A stretch of 64,000 bases of DNA. It comes from Paenirhizobium daejeonense. GTDB taxonomy: Bacteria > Pseudomonadota > Alphaproteobacteria > Rhizobiales > Rhizobiaceae. Within the stretch, counting starts at the first letter, position 1, and each line of letters begins with the position of its first letter. The stretch spans positions 496,001 through 560,000 of the forward strand of contig NZ_JACLAL010000002.1 in NCBI RefSeq assembly GCF_014280875.1, given 5' to 3'. The notes under the pieces were generated by a model. It ran no database searches, was not told the origin of the DNA, and saw nothing but the letters and a program-made list of their open reading frames with translations. Positions 38,137-47,895 of the stretch are shown in pieces. Both the position numbers and the translations under genes were made by a program.

Positions 38137-39288
38137 ATGGCCCTGCAGTTCGAACCGACCGAGTATTCAGATCGCCTTTCGCGCCTGACGGCCGGCATGG
38201 CCGAACAGAAGCTGGATGCGGTCCTCCTGTTCGCCCAGGAAAGCATGTATTGGCTGACCGGTTACGACACATTCGGCTACTGCTTTTTCCAGACCCTTGT
38301 CGTCAAGGCCGACGGCTCCATGACGCTTTTGACGCGTTCCGCCGACCTGCGCCAGGCCAAGCATACCTCGACCATCGAAAACATCGTGGTCTGGGTCGAT
38401 CGTATGAACGCCGATCCAAGCGTCGATCTGCGCAATCTCCTGAGCGAGATGGACTTGCTCGGCGCCCGCATCGGCATCGAATACGACACCCACGGCATGA
38501 CCGGACGTGTGGCCCGCCTGCTCGATCACCAACTCACCAACTTCTGTGAGATCGTAGACGCCTCTTATCTGGTCAGCGAACTGCGCCTTGTGAAAAGCCC
38601 GGCGGAAATTGCCCGCATTGAACGTGCAGCCGCCCTTGCCGACGACGCGCTTGATGCGGCATTGCCTTTGATCAAGGCCGGTGGCGACGAAGCCCTGATC
38701 CTTGCCGACATGCAGGGCGCCATCCTTGCCGGCGGCGGAGATTATCCTGCCAATGAATTCATCATCGGTTCGGGCGCCGACGCCCTGCTTTGCCGCTACA
38801 AGGCAGGCCGCAGAACTCTTTCCGAAAACGACCAGCTGACACTGGAATGGGCCGGCACGGCGGCGCACTACCATGCGGCGATGATGCGCACCATTATCAT
38901 CGGCGAACCGAGCCCGCGCCATCGAGAACTCTATTCCGCCTGCCATGAGGCCATGAAGGCGATCGAGCAGGTGCTGAAGCCAGGTTACACCTTCGGCGAC
39001 GTGTTCGACACCCACGCTCGCATCATGGACGAAAGGGGCCTTGCGCGTCACCGGCTGAATGCCTGCGGCTATTCTCTCGGCGCCCGCTTCTCACCCTCGT
39101 GGATGGAGCATCAGATGTTCCACACCGGCAACACCCAGCAGATCGTTCCGGACATGTCGCTCTTCGTCCACATGATCATCATGGACAGCGAACGCGAGAC
39201 GGCGATGACGCTCGGCCACACCTACGTCACCACGACCACCGCACCCCGGCCGCTTTCCCGCCACTCGCTGGAACTCATCAATAACTGA
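38137..39288 (+). CDS. M24-fold (creatinase/ectoine hydrolase-like) protein
   Basis: A 383-residue 'pita-bread' protein: an N-terminal creatinase domain (LDAVLLFAQESMYWLTGYDTFGY) and a C-terminal M24 domain. The usual metal ligands are altered: the first Asp pair region reads LEWAGTAAHYHAAMMRT, GHGIG is GYSLGARFSPSW, and the last Glu region reads IIMDSERETAM. This is the pattern of creatinase/DoeA-type members, which act without bound metal, so an amidinohydrolase or a hydrolase of ectoine-like compounds is likelier than a true aminopeptidase P. It starts right after pgeF. Confidence 0.82.
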   Translation: MALQFEPTEYSDRLSRLTAGMAEQKLDAVLLFAQESMYWLTGYDTFGYCFFQTLVVKADGSMTLLTRSADLRQAKHTSTIENIVVWVDRMNADPSVDLRNLLSEMDLLGARIGIEYDTHGMTGRVARLLDHQLTNFCEIVDASYLVSELRLVKSPAEIARIERAAALADDALDAALPLIKAGGDEALILADMQGAILAGGGDYPANEFIIGSGADALLCRYKAGRRTLSENDQLTLEWAGTAAHYHAAMMRTIIIGEPSPRHRELYSACHEAMKAIEQVLKPGYTFGDVFDTHARIMDERGLARHRLNACGYSLGARFSPSWMEHQMFHTGNTQQIVPDMSLFVHMIIMDSERETAMTLGHTYVTTTTAPRPLSRHSLELINN

Positions 39289-39401
39289 CCTCCGCAAATC
39301 CGGACTATCATCGGCCCGCGCTCGCCGCCATAAGGATTTGCTAGGATTTGATCCGTATTCTCCTCAATTGCACGGAGGTGACTTGAGGACGGTAGCGTAA
39401 G

Positions 39402-40223
39402 ATGAAGCTTCCACGGAAGGCGATGACGGGAATGATGGCGGCCGCCATGCTGACGGCGTGCAGCACGTCGGAAGTCCTGACACCGCCGATGGAAGTGGGC
39501 GACGGCGGCCAGCCAGTTACCGACAGCAATCTCTCCCTCGCAAGCCAGTCCGGAGGCTCATACAGCTCATCGACGGCGTCCTATCCCGTCGAGAACAGCT
39601 CCATTTCGGCGAACAGCTATACGCCTGGCCCGCAGAATACGCTGGAAGCACAGGCAGCAGCCTTACAGTACGGCCACAACCCTGTTGCCTCCGCCCCGCT
39701 CTCGGGCGATGCCGGCAGCTACCCTCAGGCTCCATCCGCATCGTACCAACAGCCGCAACAGCCCCTGCAGCAGCAACCGATGCAGCAGCAATCCGTGGCC
39801 GCCCAGCAGCCCCAGTCTGCCGCCCCGGCCAATGTCGCGGCTCTTCCACCGGCAGCAGCCGGAACCATCCGTTTCCTGCCGATCATCGGCGCTCCCGTTC
39901 AGGCCGTCACTCCGCTGTCACGCCAGCTCGGCGCTGAGGCCCGCGCCCGAGGCCTCACCATCAAGCCATCCTCCGACCCAGCCAGCGAACATATCCTGAA
40001 AGGCTATTTCTCGGCCTTCGGCGATGGCGGCAACGTCACTATTGTCTATGTATGGGACGTTCTCGACGCGAGCGGCGGCCGACTTCACCGTATCCAGGGA
40101 CAGGAGACCCTGAAGTCCGCCTCGAAGGATCCATGGGAAGCCGTCCCCGCTTCTTTGATGCAGCAGATCGCCACGAAAACCATCGCCGAATACGTGAATT
40201 GGCGCGACAGCCAGCGTAGTTGA
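39402..40223 (+). CDS. Secreted lipoprotein with Gln-rich linker
   Basis: A 273-residue lipoprotein. The signal peptide ends in a clear lipobox, LTAC, with Cys20 as the lipid site. Residues ~25-150 are low-complexity (Ser, Ala, Pro) with a Gln-rich tract (repeats of QQP and QQ near residues 115-145). The C-terminal ~120 residues form a domain with GTIRFLPIIGAPVQAVTPLSRQL, HILKGYFSAFGDGGNVTIVYVWDVLD and a YVNWRDS end, seen in rhizobial lipoproteins of unknown function. It was given its own promoter by position, 113 bases after the previous gene. Confidence 0.8.
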   Translation: MKLPRKAMTGMMAAAMLTACSTSEVLTPPMEVGDGGQPVTDSNLSLASQSGGSYSSSTASYPVENSSISANSYTPGPQNTLEAQAAALQYGHNPVASAPLSGDAGSYPQAPSASYQQPQQPLQQQPMQQQSVAAQQPQSAAPANVAALPPAAAGTIRFLPIIGAPVQAVTPLSRQLGAEARARGLTIKPSSDPASEHILKGYFSAFGDGGNVTIVYVWDVLDASGGRLHRIQGQETLKSASKDPWEAVPASLMQQIATKTIAEYVNWRDSQRS

Positions 40224-40293
40224 TGCAACGCGGTCACATAGTTTTCACGAAAAAGGTTCTCATTATCGTCAAGCCTCTTGCATTCGAGCTTGA

Positions 40294-40311
40294 GGGCGCT
40301 AAAAAGCGCCC
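40294..40311 (+). promoter_or_regulatory. Hairpin in the prs leader
   Basis: GGGCGCT (40294-40300) pairs perfectly with AGCGCCC (40305-40311) around AAAA, 29 bases before the prs ATG. There is no T-run, so it is not a terminator; it may protect the mRNA 5' region or act in regulation. Confidence 0.45.
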
Positions 40312-40340
40312 ATTCTCAGCAGGGCAATAGGCGGGCCAAA

Positions 40341-41273
40341 ATGAAGGTATTCGCAGGTAACTCCAACCGGCAACTTGCCGAGGCAATCTGCAATTATCTC
40401 AACGTACCACTCGGGAAGGCCAGCGTAAGACGCTTTGCGGACCAGGAAATTTTCGTAGAGATTCAGGAGAACGTACGCGGCGAGGACGTTTTCGTCGTCC
40501 AGTCGACAGCTTTTCCGGCCAATGACCACCTGATGGAACTGCTGATCATGATCGATGCCTTCCGGCGTTCGTCGGCACGGCGCATCACGGCCGTCCTTCC
40601 CTACTTCGGCTACGCCCGTCAGGATCGCAAACCCGGCCCGCGCACACCGATTTCCGCAAAGCTCGTCGCCAACCTGATCACAGAAGCCGGTGCCGACCGC
40701 GTTCTGACGCTCGACCTTCATGCCGGCCAGATCCAGGGCTTCTTCGATATCCCGACCGACAATCTCTATGCCATTCCGATCCTCGCCCGCGACGTCAAGG
40801 AACACTACGACCTGAAGAACGTCATGGTCGTCTCCCCCGACGTCGGCGGTGTGGTACGCGCCCGTTCGCTGGCAAAGCGTCTCGACTGTCTGCTTGCTAT
40901 CGTTGACAAGCGCCGCGACCGCCCCGGTGAATCCGAAGTCATGAACGTCATCGGCGACGTGACCGGCAAGGACTGTATCCTGATCGACGACATCGTCGAC
41001 TCCGGGGGCACGCTCTGCAACGCCGCCGAAGCGCTCCTGAAGCACGGCGCAACCAGCGTTACGGCCTACATCACCCACGGCGTTCTATCCGGCGGCGCCG
41101 TTACGCGCGTCGCATCTTCGAAGCTGCGCGAGCTCGTCATCACAGACTCGATCCAGCCAACGACCGCGGTCCAATCGGCACACAACATCCGCGTCCTGAC
41201 CACGGCAAACCTGCTCGGCGAAGCCATCAACCGCACGGCCGCAGAAGAGTCTGTTTCCAGCCTCTTCGACTGA
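40341..41273 (+). CDS. prs: Ribose-phosphate pyrophosphokinase
   Basis: Prs (310 residues) makes PRPP from ribose-5-phosphate and ATP for purine, pyrimidine, histidine, tryptophan and NAD synthesis. The N-terminal [13 protein letters not shown], the flexible loop [15 protein letters not shown], the metal-binding [15 protein letters not shown], and the PRPP loop [12 protein letters not shown] are all intact. ATG 40341 gives the usual MKVFAGNSN start. Apt (salvage of adenine with PRPP) is also in this window. Terminator follows. Confidence 0.97.
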   Translation: MKVFAGNSNRQLAEAICNYLNVPLGKASVRRFADQEIFVEIQENVRGEDVFVVQSTAFPANDHLMELLIMIDAFRRSSARRITAVLPYFGYARQDRKPGPRTPISAKLVANLITEAGADRVLTLDLHAGQIQGFFDIPTDNLYAIPILARDVKEHYDLKNVMVVSPDVGGVVRARSLAKRLDCLLAIVDKRRDRPGESEVMNVIGDVTGKDCILIDDIVDSGGTLCNAAEALLKHGATSVTAYITHGVLSGGAVTRVASSKLRELVITDSIQPTTAVQSAHNIRVLTTANLLGEAINRTAAEESVSSLFD

Positions 41274-41297
41274 TCGTTTCGATACTTGTATTCAACG

Positions 41298-41339
41298 GAA
41301 AGCCCGCGCCTCGAATGAGACCGCGGGCTTTCTGCTTTT
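41298..41339. terminator. Terminator after prs (convergent with DUF779 gene)
   Basis: GAAAGCCCGCG (41298-41308) pairs perfectly with CGCGGGCTTTC (41322-41332) around a 13-base loop, followed by TGCTTTT. It separates two convergent genes. Confidence 0.8.
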
Positions 41340-41357
41340 CGAAGATATTGCCGGCAC

Positions 41358-41744
41358 TCAGGTCCTGATCGCAGGCACCGCACAGGCCTCCCCGCCGGAG
41401 AACAGTCGGGAGCGCGTCAGGAAACGCCGCTCGCGGCCATTGTCCAGCGAGAACATACCGCCTCGCCCGTCGACCACATCGATGATGAGCTGTGTGTGCT
41501 TCCACACTTCGAACTGGCTACCGCTGATATAGAACGGCACGCCGCCGATCTCTCCAAGCTTCACGTCGGTTTCACCGACACGATATTCACCCGCCGGATA
41601 ACACATCGGCGAAGAACCATCGCAACACCCTCCCGACTGGTGGAAAAGAATGTCGGGATGGTCCGCCCTGATTTCATCGAGAAAGGCAAGCGCCGCCTCG
41701 GTAGCGAGAACCCGTGGCTCTGAATTGTCTGACTGATCGATCAT
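41358..41744 (-). CDS. DUF779 domain protein linked to aldehyde dehydrogenase
   Basis: A 128-residue protein with the DUF779 hallmarks HQSGGCCDGSSPMCYP (adjacent cysteines), ISGSQFEVWKHTQLIIDVVDGRGGMFSLDNG and an RFLTRSRLF end. Genes of this family commonly lie beside acetaldehyde-type dehydrogenases and AcoR regulators, as here. The Cys-rich loop may bind metal or take part in redox. GGAG precedes ATG 41744. It is downstream of the dehydrogenase on the same strand, 208 bases away. Biochemical role unknown. Confidence 0.88.
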   Translation of the reverse strand: MIDQSDNSEPRVLATEAALAFLDEIRADHPDILFHQSGGCCDGSSPMCYPAGEYRVGETDVKLGEIGGVPFYISGSQFEVWKHTQLIIDVVDGRGGMFSLDNGRERRFLTRSRLFSGGEACAVPAIRT

Positions 41745-41865
41745 CCGTTTTCTCCGCCATGGCACGGCGCGCAAGGTGGTGGAACGGCTTGCAACGACAC
41801 GCGGCCAAACACTCTTTCGAAGCAGGGACGTAAGTCTTGGCGACCGCGCCGCGCTTCAAACAAGG

Positions 41866-41897
41866 AACCCTCCCCCCGGTTCGGGCGGGGAGAGGGT
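41866..41897. repeat. GC-rich palindromic repeat-like element
   Basis: An imperfect palindrome (ACCCTCCCCCC, GGTTCG, GGCGGGGAGAGGGT) in the gap between the dehydrogenase and DUF779 genes. CCCTCTCCCC/GGGGAGAGGG palindromes are scattered through many rhizobial genomes, so it may be a REP-type repeat as well as a partial terminator. The rest of the 208-base gap (41745-41952) shows nothing else. Confidence 0.4.
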
Positions 41898-41952
41898 GAA
41901 AGAAGAACGAAGGTGGGAAGAGACCCGTTCTTCTTCGGGTAGGACGCCGATA

Positions 41953-43467
41953 TCAGAAGAAACCAAGAGCCTTCGGGCTGTAGCTGACGAGCATGTTCTT
42001 GGTCTGCTGATAGTGATCGAGCATCATCTTGTGGGTCTCGCGGCCGATACCGGACTGCTTGTAGCCGCCGAAGGCCGCATGGGCCGGATAGGCGTGGTAG
42101 CAATTGGTCCAGACGCGGCCGGCCTGGATGTTGCGACCGAAGTGGTAGCAGGTGTTCGCATTGCGGCTCCACACGCCGGCACCGAGGCCGTATAGCGTGT
42201 CGTTGGCAATTTCGAGTGCTTCCGCCTCATCCTTGAAGGTGGTGACGGAAACAACCGGTCCGAAAATCTCCTCCTGGAAGATCCGCATCTTGTTGTTGCC
42301 TTCGAACACCGTCGGCTTGACGTAGTAACCACCTGCCAGATCGCCGGAAAGCTCGTTGCGGTAACCGCCGGTCAGCACCTTCGCGCCTTCCTGCTTGCCG
42401 ATATCGATGTAGGACAGGATCTTCTGCAACTGTTCGCTGGAAGCCTGTGCGCCGATCATCGTCGACATGTCGAGCGGATTGCCCTGACGAACAGCCTCCA
42501 CACGCCTGACGGCCTTTTCCATGAAGCGGTCGTAGATCTTCTCATGCACCAGCGCTCGGCTCGGGCATGTGCACACCTCGCCCTGATTGAGGGCGAACAT
42601 GGCAAAGCCTTCCAGCGCCTTGTCGAGGAAGTCGTCGTCTTCCGCCATGACGTCGGCAAAGAAGATGTTCGGCGACTTGCCACCGAGTTCCAGCGTGACC
42701 GGGATCAGGTTCTGGCTGGCATACTGCATGATCAGGCGACCGGTCGAGGTTTCCCCGGTAAACGCGATCTTGGCAATCCGCGAGCTGGTCGCGAGCGGCT
42801 TGCCGGCTTCGAGACCGAAGCCGTTGACGATGTTGAGAACGCCCGGCGGCAGAAGGTCGCCGATCAGATCGGCCAGCACGAGGATCGAGGCAGGCGTCTG
42901 TTCCGCTGGTTTCAGCACCACGCAATTGCCGGCGGCGAGTGCCGGAGCGACCTTCCACGCAGCCATCAGGATCGGGAAGTTCCACGGAATGATCTGGCCG
43001 ACGACTCCGAGCGGTTCATGGAAGTGATAAGCGACGGTGTCGTGGTCGATTTCGCCGATCGAGCCTTCCTGAGAGCGAACGCATGCAGCGAAATATCGGA
43101 AGTGGTCGATGGCGAGCGGAATGTCGGCTGCCATGGTTTCGCGAAGCGGCTTGCCGTTATCCCAGGTTTCGGCGCGCGCCAGCAGCTCGAGATTGGCTTC
43201 CATGCGGTCGGCGATGCGGTTGAGAATGTTGGAGCGTTCGGCGACCGAAGTGCGGCCCCACTTGTCCTTGGCGGCATGCGCAGCATCAAGCGCAAGGTTG
43301 ATGTCGTGTTCGTCGGAGCGAGCGACTTCGCAAAGCTTGCCGCCGGTCACAGGCGTCGTGTTGTCGAAGTAGCGACCGTTCACCGGCTCGCACCACTCAC
43401 CACCGATGAAGTTGCCGTATTTGAGCTTGAACGGCGTTTCCGCAATGGTCTGAACCTGAATGTTCAT
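41953..43467 (-). CDS. NAD-dependent aldehyde dehydrogenase (AcoD/ExaC-like)
   Basis: A 504-residue ALDH-superfamily enzyme that oxidises aldehydes (acetaldehyde and similar) to acids. Glu260 in [10 protein letters not shown] and the nucleophile Cys299 in [11 protein letters not shown] are present, as are the cofactor segment [17 protein letters not shown] and [11 protein letters not shown]. The close resemblance is to the AcoD/ExaC group (end [26 protein letters not shown], in part). GGGAGGAA precedes ATG 43467. It is under the adjacent GAF-Fis regulator by position. Confidence 0.93.
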   Translation of the reverse strand: MNIQVQTIAETPFKLKYGNFIGGEWCEPVNGRYFDNTTPVTGGKLCEVARSDEHDINLALDAAHAAKDKWGRTSVAERSNILNRIADRMEANLELLARAETWDNGKPLRETMAADIPLAIDHFRYFAACVRSQEGSIGEIDHDTVAYHFHEPLGVVGQIIPWNFPILMAAWKVAPALAAGNCVVLKPAEQTPASILVLADLIGDLLPPGVLNIVNGFGLEAGKPLATSSRIAKIAFTGETSTGRLIMQYASQNLIPVTLELGGKSPNIFFADVMAEDDDFLDKALEGFAMFALNQGEVCTCPSRALVHEKIYDRFMEKAVRRVEAVRQGNPLDMSTMIGAQASSEQLQKILSYIDIGKQEGAKVLTGGYRNELSGDLAGGYYVKPTVFEGNNKMRIFQEEIFGPVVSVTTFKDEAEALEIANDTLYGLGAGVWSRNANTCYHFGRNIQAGRVWTNCYHAYPAHAAFGGYKQSGIGRETHKMMLDHYQQTKNMLVSYSPKALGFF

Positions 43468-43625
43468 CTGTATTCCTCCCTGGTCAAAGGTCCCTCCTGG
43501 ACCCGATGGGAGGATGATCGCGATGAAAGAGGACTTGCGAAAGTGGCGCCAGCCGATACCGCAGCGCACACTGTTTCACTTATGATACAGCGGTCGCTAA
43601 CATGCGTACCGCTGTATCGGCCGCC

Positions 43626-44585
43626 TCACTGCAGGGAGAAGCGCTTCATCTTCCTGTGAAGGGTCGCGCGACTAATGCCCAACACCTGGGCCGCCTGTGA
43701 AACATTGCCGTTGGTGCGCGAAAGCGCGCGTCTCAGCGCCGCCCGTTCGGCATCGTCAAGATCGGAACTGGCCTCGCCCCTATCCTCGCTCAGTGCATCC
43801 GCCGCCGGAATGCCCTGCGCAATCATCTGGTCGTCCAGCCGGAGCGCGACGCGCGCGGCTTTCGTCGCGCCGAGAATGAGGTCGTCCTGGTCGACAGCAA
43901 GCAAGGCCGATACGGAAACGCCGGCGTTCGGCACCATCACGATCCGGGCGGCGGGAAACGCCATGCGAAAAAGACTCATTTCCACCCGCGTTGCAACATC
44001 GCGAACCGCCTGCGAAAGAATAGCCAGCGTCATGTCCGTCACATCCTGACGGCAGGTGGAGATGTCTAGAGCCGCCGTCACGCGTCCGAGATGATCGCGG
44101 ATCGGCGCGGTCGCGCAGCTCAAAGCGGTATTCGAGCTCAGGAAATGCTGGTCGCCATGAATGACGACAGCCCGCTCGTCGGCTAGAGCGGTGCCGATAC
44201 CGTTGGTGCCCACGCTCGCCTCGCTCCAGACATTCTGCTGCCAGAGGCCCAGACCGTGAAAATCCGCGTCGTCGCCCGCCGAACCGCGTCTGTCGAGCAC
44301 GATGCCGTTCTTGTCGGACAATACAAGGCAGCACCCTGAGCGACCGACGGTCTGGTAGAGACGGTCAAACTCGTCGGCACAGACGTGAATAAGATGCTCC
44401 ATCTTTTCGCGAGCCTCGCGAAAGACGATGTCGTCAACCTGAACAGGCTTGCGCCCTTCTTCGGGCTGCAACTGATGAAGGTTCAGGCAGCGTCTCCAAG
44501 ATGCCGCGATAGGTGAACTCGCAGCCGCCGAATTTTGTGAGGCAGTTGCATAGACCAAGTCCGAATGACTCGTTTCCCTGCGCAT
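43626..44585 (-). CDS. AcoR-like GAF-Fis regulator lacking the AAA+ domain
   Basis: A 319-residue transcription factor. The N-terminal half has the AcoR-type GAF sensor (ASWRRCLNLHQLQPEEGRK at residues ~28-46, and SVGTNGIGTALADERAVVIHGDQHF, typical of AcoR activators). The C-terminal Fis-type HTH is RTNGNVSQAAQVLGISRATLHRKMKRF. The sigma-54 AAA+ core (GAFTGA, Walker motifs) is absent; the sensor runs straight into a linker, so it cannot activate sigma-54 promoters in the usual way. It precedes the aldehyde dehydrogenase on the same strand and is its likely regulator. Confidence 0.88.
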   Translation of the reverse strand: MRRETSHSDLVYATASQNSAAASSPIAASWRRCLNLHQLQPEEGRKPVQVDDIVFREAREKMEHLIHVCADEFDRLYQTVGRSGCCLVLSDKNGIVLDRRGSAGDDADFHGLGLWQQNVWSEASVGTNGIGTALADERAVVIHGDQHFLSSNTALSCATAPIRDHLGRVTAALDISTCRQDVTDMTLAILSQAVRDVATRVEMSLFRMAFPAARIVMVPNAGVSVSALLAVDQDDLILGATKAARVALRLDDQMIAQGIPAADALSEDRGEASSDLDDAERAALRRALSRTNGNVSQAAQVLGISRATLHRKMKRFSLQ

Positions 44586-44732
44586 GTGCTCCTCCCAAAG
44601 CGTTCCTTTATTGTGCCAGCGCGGAAGGAATCTTTCAATCAGCGAGTCATGAAACAAGGCACTACAGGATTTCACATTTCGAGATGTCGCAATATTGCGT
44701 CAGAATGGAGACGGATTGCACAAACCTGTCAT

Positions 44733-46808
44733 TTACGCAGCCAAGTTGACAAGAGCTTCGATCGCCGCCTTTGGTTCGGGCTTGCCATAATAATAGCCCT
44801 GAACCTGATTGCAGCCTTCCGCTTTCAGGAAACGAAGATGCTCCTCACTCTCCACCCCTTCCGCAAGAACAGGAATGTCGAGGCTTTCTGCAAGAATGAG
44901 GGTCGAGCGGACGATCGCCGCGGACTGGCGGTTAGTAGCCACGCGATCGATGAAAGCCTTGTCGATTTTGATCTTGTCGAAAGGAAAGAGCTGCAGGGTG
45001 GAGAGCGACGAATATCCCGTGCCGTAGTCGTCCATGGCGATCTTCACACCAAGCGCCTTGAGCTGGCGGATGATATTAAGGGCATGCTTCTGGTCAGCGA
45101 TAATGCCGGACTCGGTAATTTCGAGTTCGAGCCGGTCAGGCGACAGGCCGGTCTCGTCCAGCACCTTGAGAACCCGCGCCGGCAGGTTGCTGTTTGCAAG
45201 CTGTTGCGGCGCCACGTTGACGGCGATCGCGAATGGCTTGCGCCAGCGCACCGCCTCCCGGCAGGCTTCGCGCATTGCCCATTCACCAAGCTCTACGACA
45301 AAGCCGGTCTTCTCCGCGATTGGAATGAATTCGTTTGGCGAGATCCGTCCGCGAACAGGATGATTCCAGCGCATGAGAGCCTCGAAGCCGATGATCTCTC
45401 CGGAATGGGTGTCATTTTGCTGCTGATAGAAAAGCTCGAACTCTCCACGCTGCAGGCCGACGCGCATGTCCATCGCCAGTGCGTTTCGCTCCCGCGCAGC
45501 CTGGTCCATCGAGGTATCGTAGAAACAGACATTGTTGGAACCGGCCGCTTTTGCGCGATACATGGCGACATCCGCTTGGGCCATGACGTCGTCGACCGTC
45601 TCCCCGTTGTCGGGGAAGCTCGATATGCCGATACTGGTCCCGATCCCGAACACCTGGCCCTTCCACGCAATCGGCTGATTAACCTCACGAATGACCCGCT
45701 GCGCAAGCTGGGAGGCATCGTTGCGATTGAAATGACGGGAGGAGACGACCACGAACTCATCGCCCCCCATGCGAGCCAGAAACTCTCCATCCTTGAGCAT
45801 CGCCGACATTCTCGCCGATATGGCTCGCAGCACATGGTCGCCTGCGGCATGGCCATGCACGTCGTTGATCTCCTTAAACCGGTCTAGATCGAACGACAGG
45901 ACCGCGATGCGGGAGGAACGCTCGTCGGGGCGTTCGATCAGGCGGCCGATATGCTCCATGAACGCGGCTCGATTGGGCAGGCCCGTCAAGGCGTCATGCA
46001 GGGAAAGATGCCTGTAGCGTTCGACGGTCGCAAGCGTCGCTTGCTGGTCAATCGCATAGGTCGCTGCCCCCAGCGACAGGATGGCCAGTGTGATCGCAAC
46101 CACGACGACCGAAAGCATGCCGTCGTGCAGCACGCCGGTCGGCATGCCCGCATCGGCATTTGGAACAACCGTCAGGCCGGTCATGCCGGTGAAATGCGTG
46201 GTCAGGATCGTCAGGATCAGAAAGGCTCCGCCACCATAGGTGCAGAAGCGGCTGAACGGCCTTGCCACACGATTGGCGGTCATTGCGCCAAAAACGGCGG
46301 CAAGTACCAAGGATGCGTAGACATAGCGAGGATCCCAGACCAGATCCGCCTGCATTTGATAGGCCGACATGCCAAGATAGTGCATTAGCGCGATGCCCAG
46401 GCCGACAACGGCGCCACCCGCCTCTACCAGCAGGCTGCGCTGCGAAATGGAGGCGATGGCAAAGCCGGCACCGGTGGTGGCTATAGCGCTAACCAAGGAA
46501 AGCAGCGTATAGACTGGCTCATAGCCGCTGATGACATCGGTGCGGTATCCCATCATCGCAACGAAATGGGTCGTCCAGATCGATGATCCGCCAATGATCG
46601 CACTCAGTGAAAGCCAGCTCAAACGCGCGACACCGCGATTGTTGCGGGCCCTAGCAAAAAGCCTGACAGTCAGGAGTGAGCCAAGTATACAGACGAACAG
46701 CGCCGCGACGAGCGACAGAAAGTCGTGCCCGACGCCGATGCAGGTGATGACATTGAGCATGAATTTCGGTCCGGAGAATCCGTTATTAAGGTCAGGCTCA
46801 ATTATCAT
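44733..46808 (-). CDS. MHYT-GGDEF-EAL cyclic-di-GMP enzyme
   Basis: A 691-residue membrane sensor. Seven N-terminal helices carry three MHYT-type motifs (TTHFVAMMGY, ALMHYLGMSAY, LTTHFTGMTG), thought to bind metal and sense O2, CO or NO. The GGDEF domain (RMGGDEFVVV near residue 356) lacks an RxxD inhibitory site; the EAL domain is intact (FEALMRW, EITESG, DDYGTGYSSL, KIDKAF, AEGVE, QGYYYGKP). Both synthesis and breakdown are possible. ATG 46808 is the upstream start; ATG 46760 (MLNVITCIGVGHD) is equally plausible. Confidence 0.92.
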   Translation of the reverse strand: MIIEPDLNNGFSGPKFMLNVITCIGVGHDFLSLVAALFVCILGSLLTVRLFARARNNRGVARLSWLSLSAIIGGSSIWTTHFVAMMGYRTDVISGYEPVYTLLSLVSAIATTGAGFAIASISQRSLLVEAGGAVVGLGIALMHYLGMSAYQMQADLVWDPRYVYASLVLAAVFGAMTANRVARPFSRFCTYGGGAFLILTILTTHFTGMTGLTVVPNADAGMPTGVLHDGMLSVVVVAITLAILSLGAATYAIDQQATLATVERYRHLSLHDALTGLPNRAAFMEHIGRLIERPDERSSRIAVLSFDLDRFKEINDVHGHAAGDHVLRAISARMSAMLKDGEFLARMGGDEFVVVSSRHFNRNDASQLAQRVIREVNQPIAWKGQVFGIGTSIGISSFPDNGETVDDVMAQADVAMYRAKAAGSNNVCFYDTSMDQAARERNALAMDMRVGLQRGEFELFYQQQNDTHSGEIIGFEALMRWNHPVRGRISPNEFIPIAEKTGFVVELGEWAMREACREAVRWRKPFAIAVNVAPQQLANSNLPARVLKVLDETGLSPDRLELEITESGIIADQKHALNIIRQLKALGVKIAMDDYGTGYSSLSTLQLFPFDKIKIDKAFIDRVATNRQSAAIVRSTLILAESLDIPVLAEGVESEEHLRFLKAEGCNQVQGYYYGKPEPKAAIEALVNLAA

Positions 46809-46919
46809 CCATCAATTTCCAAATGCTTGCCGGAAATGGTTAGCAAGCTGCTCATCTTTCGGACCCCGGGTGAGCCCGGGCTGAAATGTCGCAGAAATGA
46901 TACAAAAGACCCCGAAACC

Positions 46920-46948
46920 CTTGCCTTGCCGGGCTGCCTGTATTATAG
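46920..46948 (+). promoter_or_regulatory. Candidate rplY promoter
   Basis: CTTGCC (46920-46925), a 17-base spacer and TTATAG (46943-46948) fit the alphaproteobacterial housekeeping pattern, 132 bases before the rplY ATG. The divergent gap 46809-47080 also holds a CCCGGG/CCCGGG repeat near 46866. Confidence 0.4.
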
Positions 46949-47080
46949 CGCCCCCGTCCGCGTAGACACCCTTGGAGGCAACGCGGATGAGGCGTTTTAT
47001 CGACACCTCAGGTTTACCGCAGGCGACTTCTAAGGAAGCACCCGCGCGAACCTCTCCAAATAACCTCGAAAGGAATAGCC

Positions 47081-47680
47081 ATGAGCCACGCAACTTACGA
47101 GCTCAAGGCCGAGGCGCGCGAACGGGTTGGTAAGGGGTCCTCCCGTGAACTTCGCCGCAACGGTTTGATTCCCGCTGTCATCTATGGTGACAAGCAGGCC
47201 CCCATCTCCATCGCGATCAACACCAACGAGGTGACGAAGCGCATCCACGCCGGCGGTTTCATGACCACCGTTGCTGTGATCGACGTCAACGGCGAGAAGA
47301 TAAAGGTCCTCCCGAAGGACTATCAGCTTGATCCGGTTCGTGACTTCACGATGCACATCGACTTCCTGCGCGTTTCGGCAAACAGCCGCGTTACCGTTGA
47401 AGTTCCGGTTCACTTCGTCAACGAGGAACAGTCGGCCGTCAAGATCGGCGGCGTTCTGAACATCGTTCGTCACGAAGTCGAACTGCACTGCCCGGCCGAC
47501 AACATCCCGGAATTCATCACGGTTGACCTCGCTGGCCACAAGATCGGCGACAGCCTGCACATTTCGCATGTCAAGCTCCCGGCTGGCGTTACCCCGGTCA
47601 TCACCGACCGTGACTTCACCATCGCAACGATCGTTGCTCCGGCTGGTGGCGTCGACGAAGCTGCAGCTGAAGAAGCCTGA
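47081..47680 (+). CDS. rplY: 50S ribosomal protein L25/general stress protein Ctc
   Basis: A 199-residue long-form L25 (TL5/Ctc type) that binds 5S rRNA. The N-terminal L25 domain has [29 protein letters not shown], followed by the TL5 beta domain ([20 protein letters not shown]) and an acidic Ala/Glu tail. GAAAGGA precedes the ATG. In many bacteria rplY is next to pth; here two other genes intervene. Confidence 0.95.
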   Translation: MSHATYELKAEARERVGKGSSRELRRNGLIPAVIYGDKQAPISIAINTNEVTKRIHAGGFMTTVAVIDVNGEKIKVLPKDYQLDPVRDFTMHIDFLRVSANSRVTVEVPVHFVNEEQSAVKIGGVLNIVRHEVELHCPADNIPEFITVDLAGHKIGDSLHISHVKLPAGVTPVITDRDFTIATIVAPAGGVDEAAAEEA

Positions 47681-47706
47681 TATTCGTCAGCAAGACCATC
47701 AATTCG

Positions 47707-47735
47707 ATCCCGCCTCATCGAGGCGGGATTTTTTT
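47707..47735 (+). terminator. Rho-independent terminator of rplY
   Basis: ATCCCGCCT (47707-47715), loop CATCG, AGGCGGGAT (47721-47729), then a run of seven Ts. Confidence 0.9.
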
Positions 47736-47895
47736 GTCCGCAGTCCACCGCGACTTCGCTAAAGCACGATATTTCGATAGGCCGTTTTAGCGCTATTTAA
47801 CAAATTCGTGAAACCGTTGCGAGAATAGGGGTAACAGGGGGCACAATCTTGACGTTCAGAATGTGCTGTCCGGCAACGGGCGGGGGTGGCGCCTT

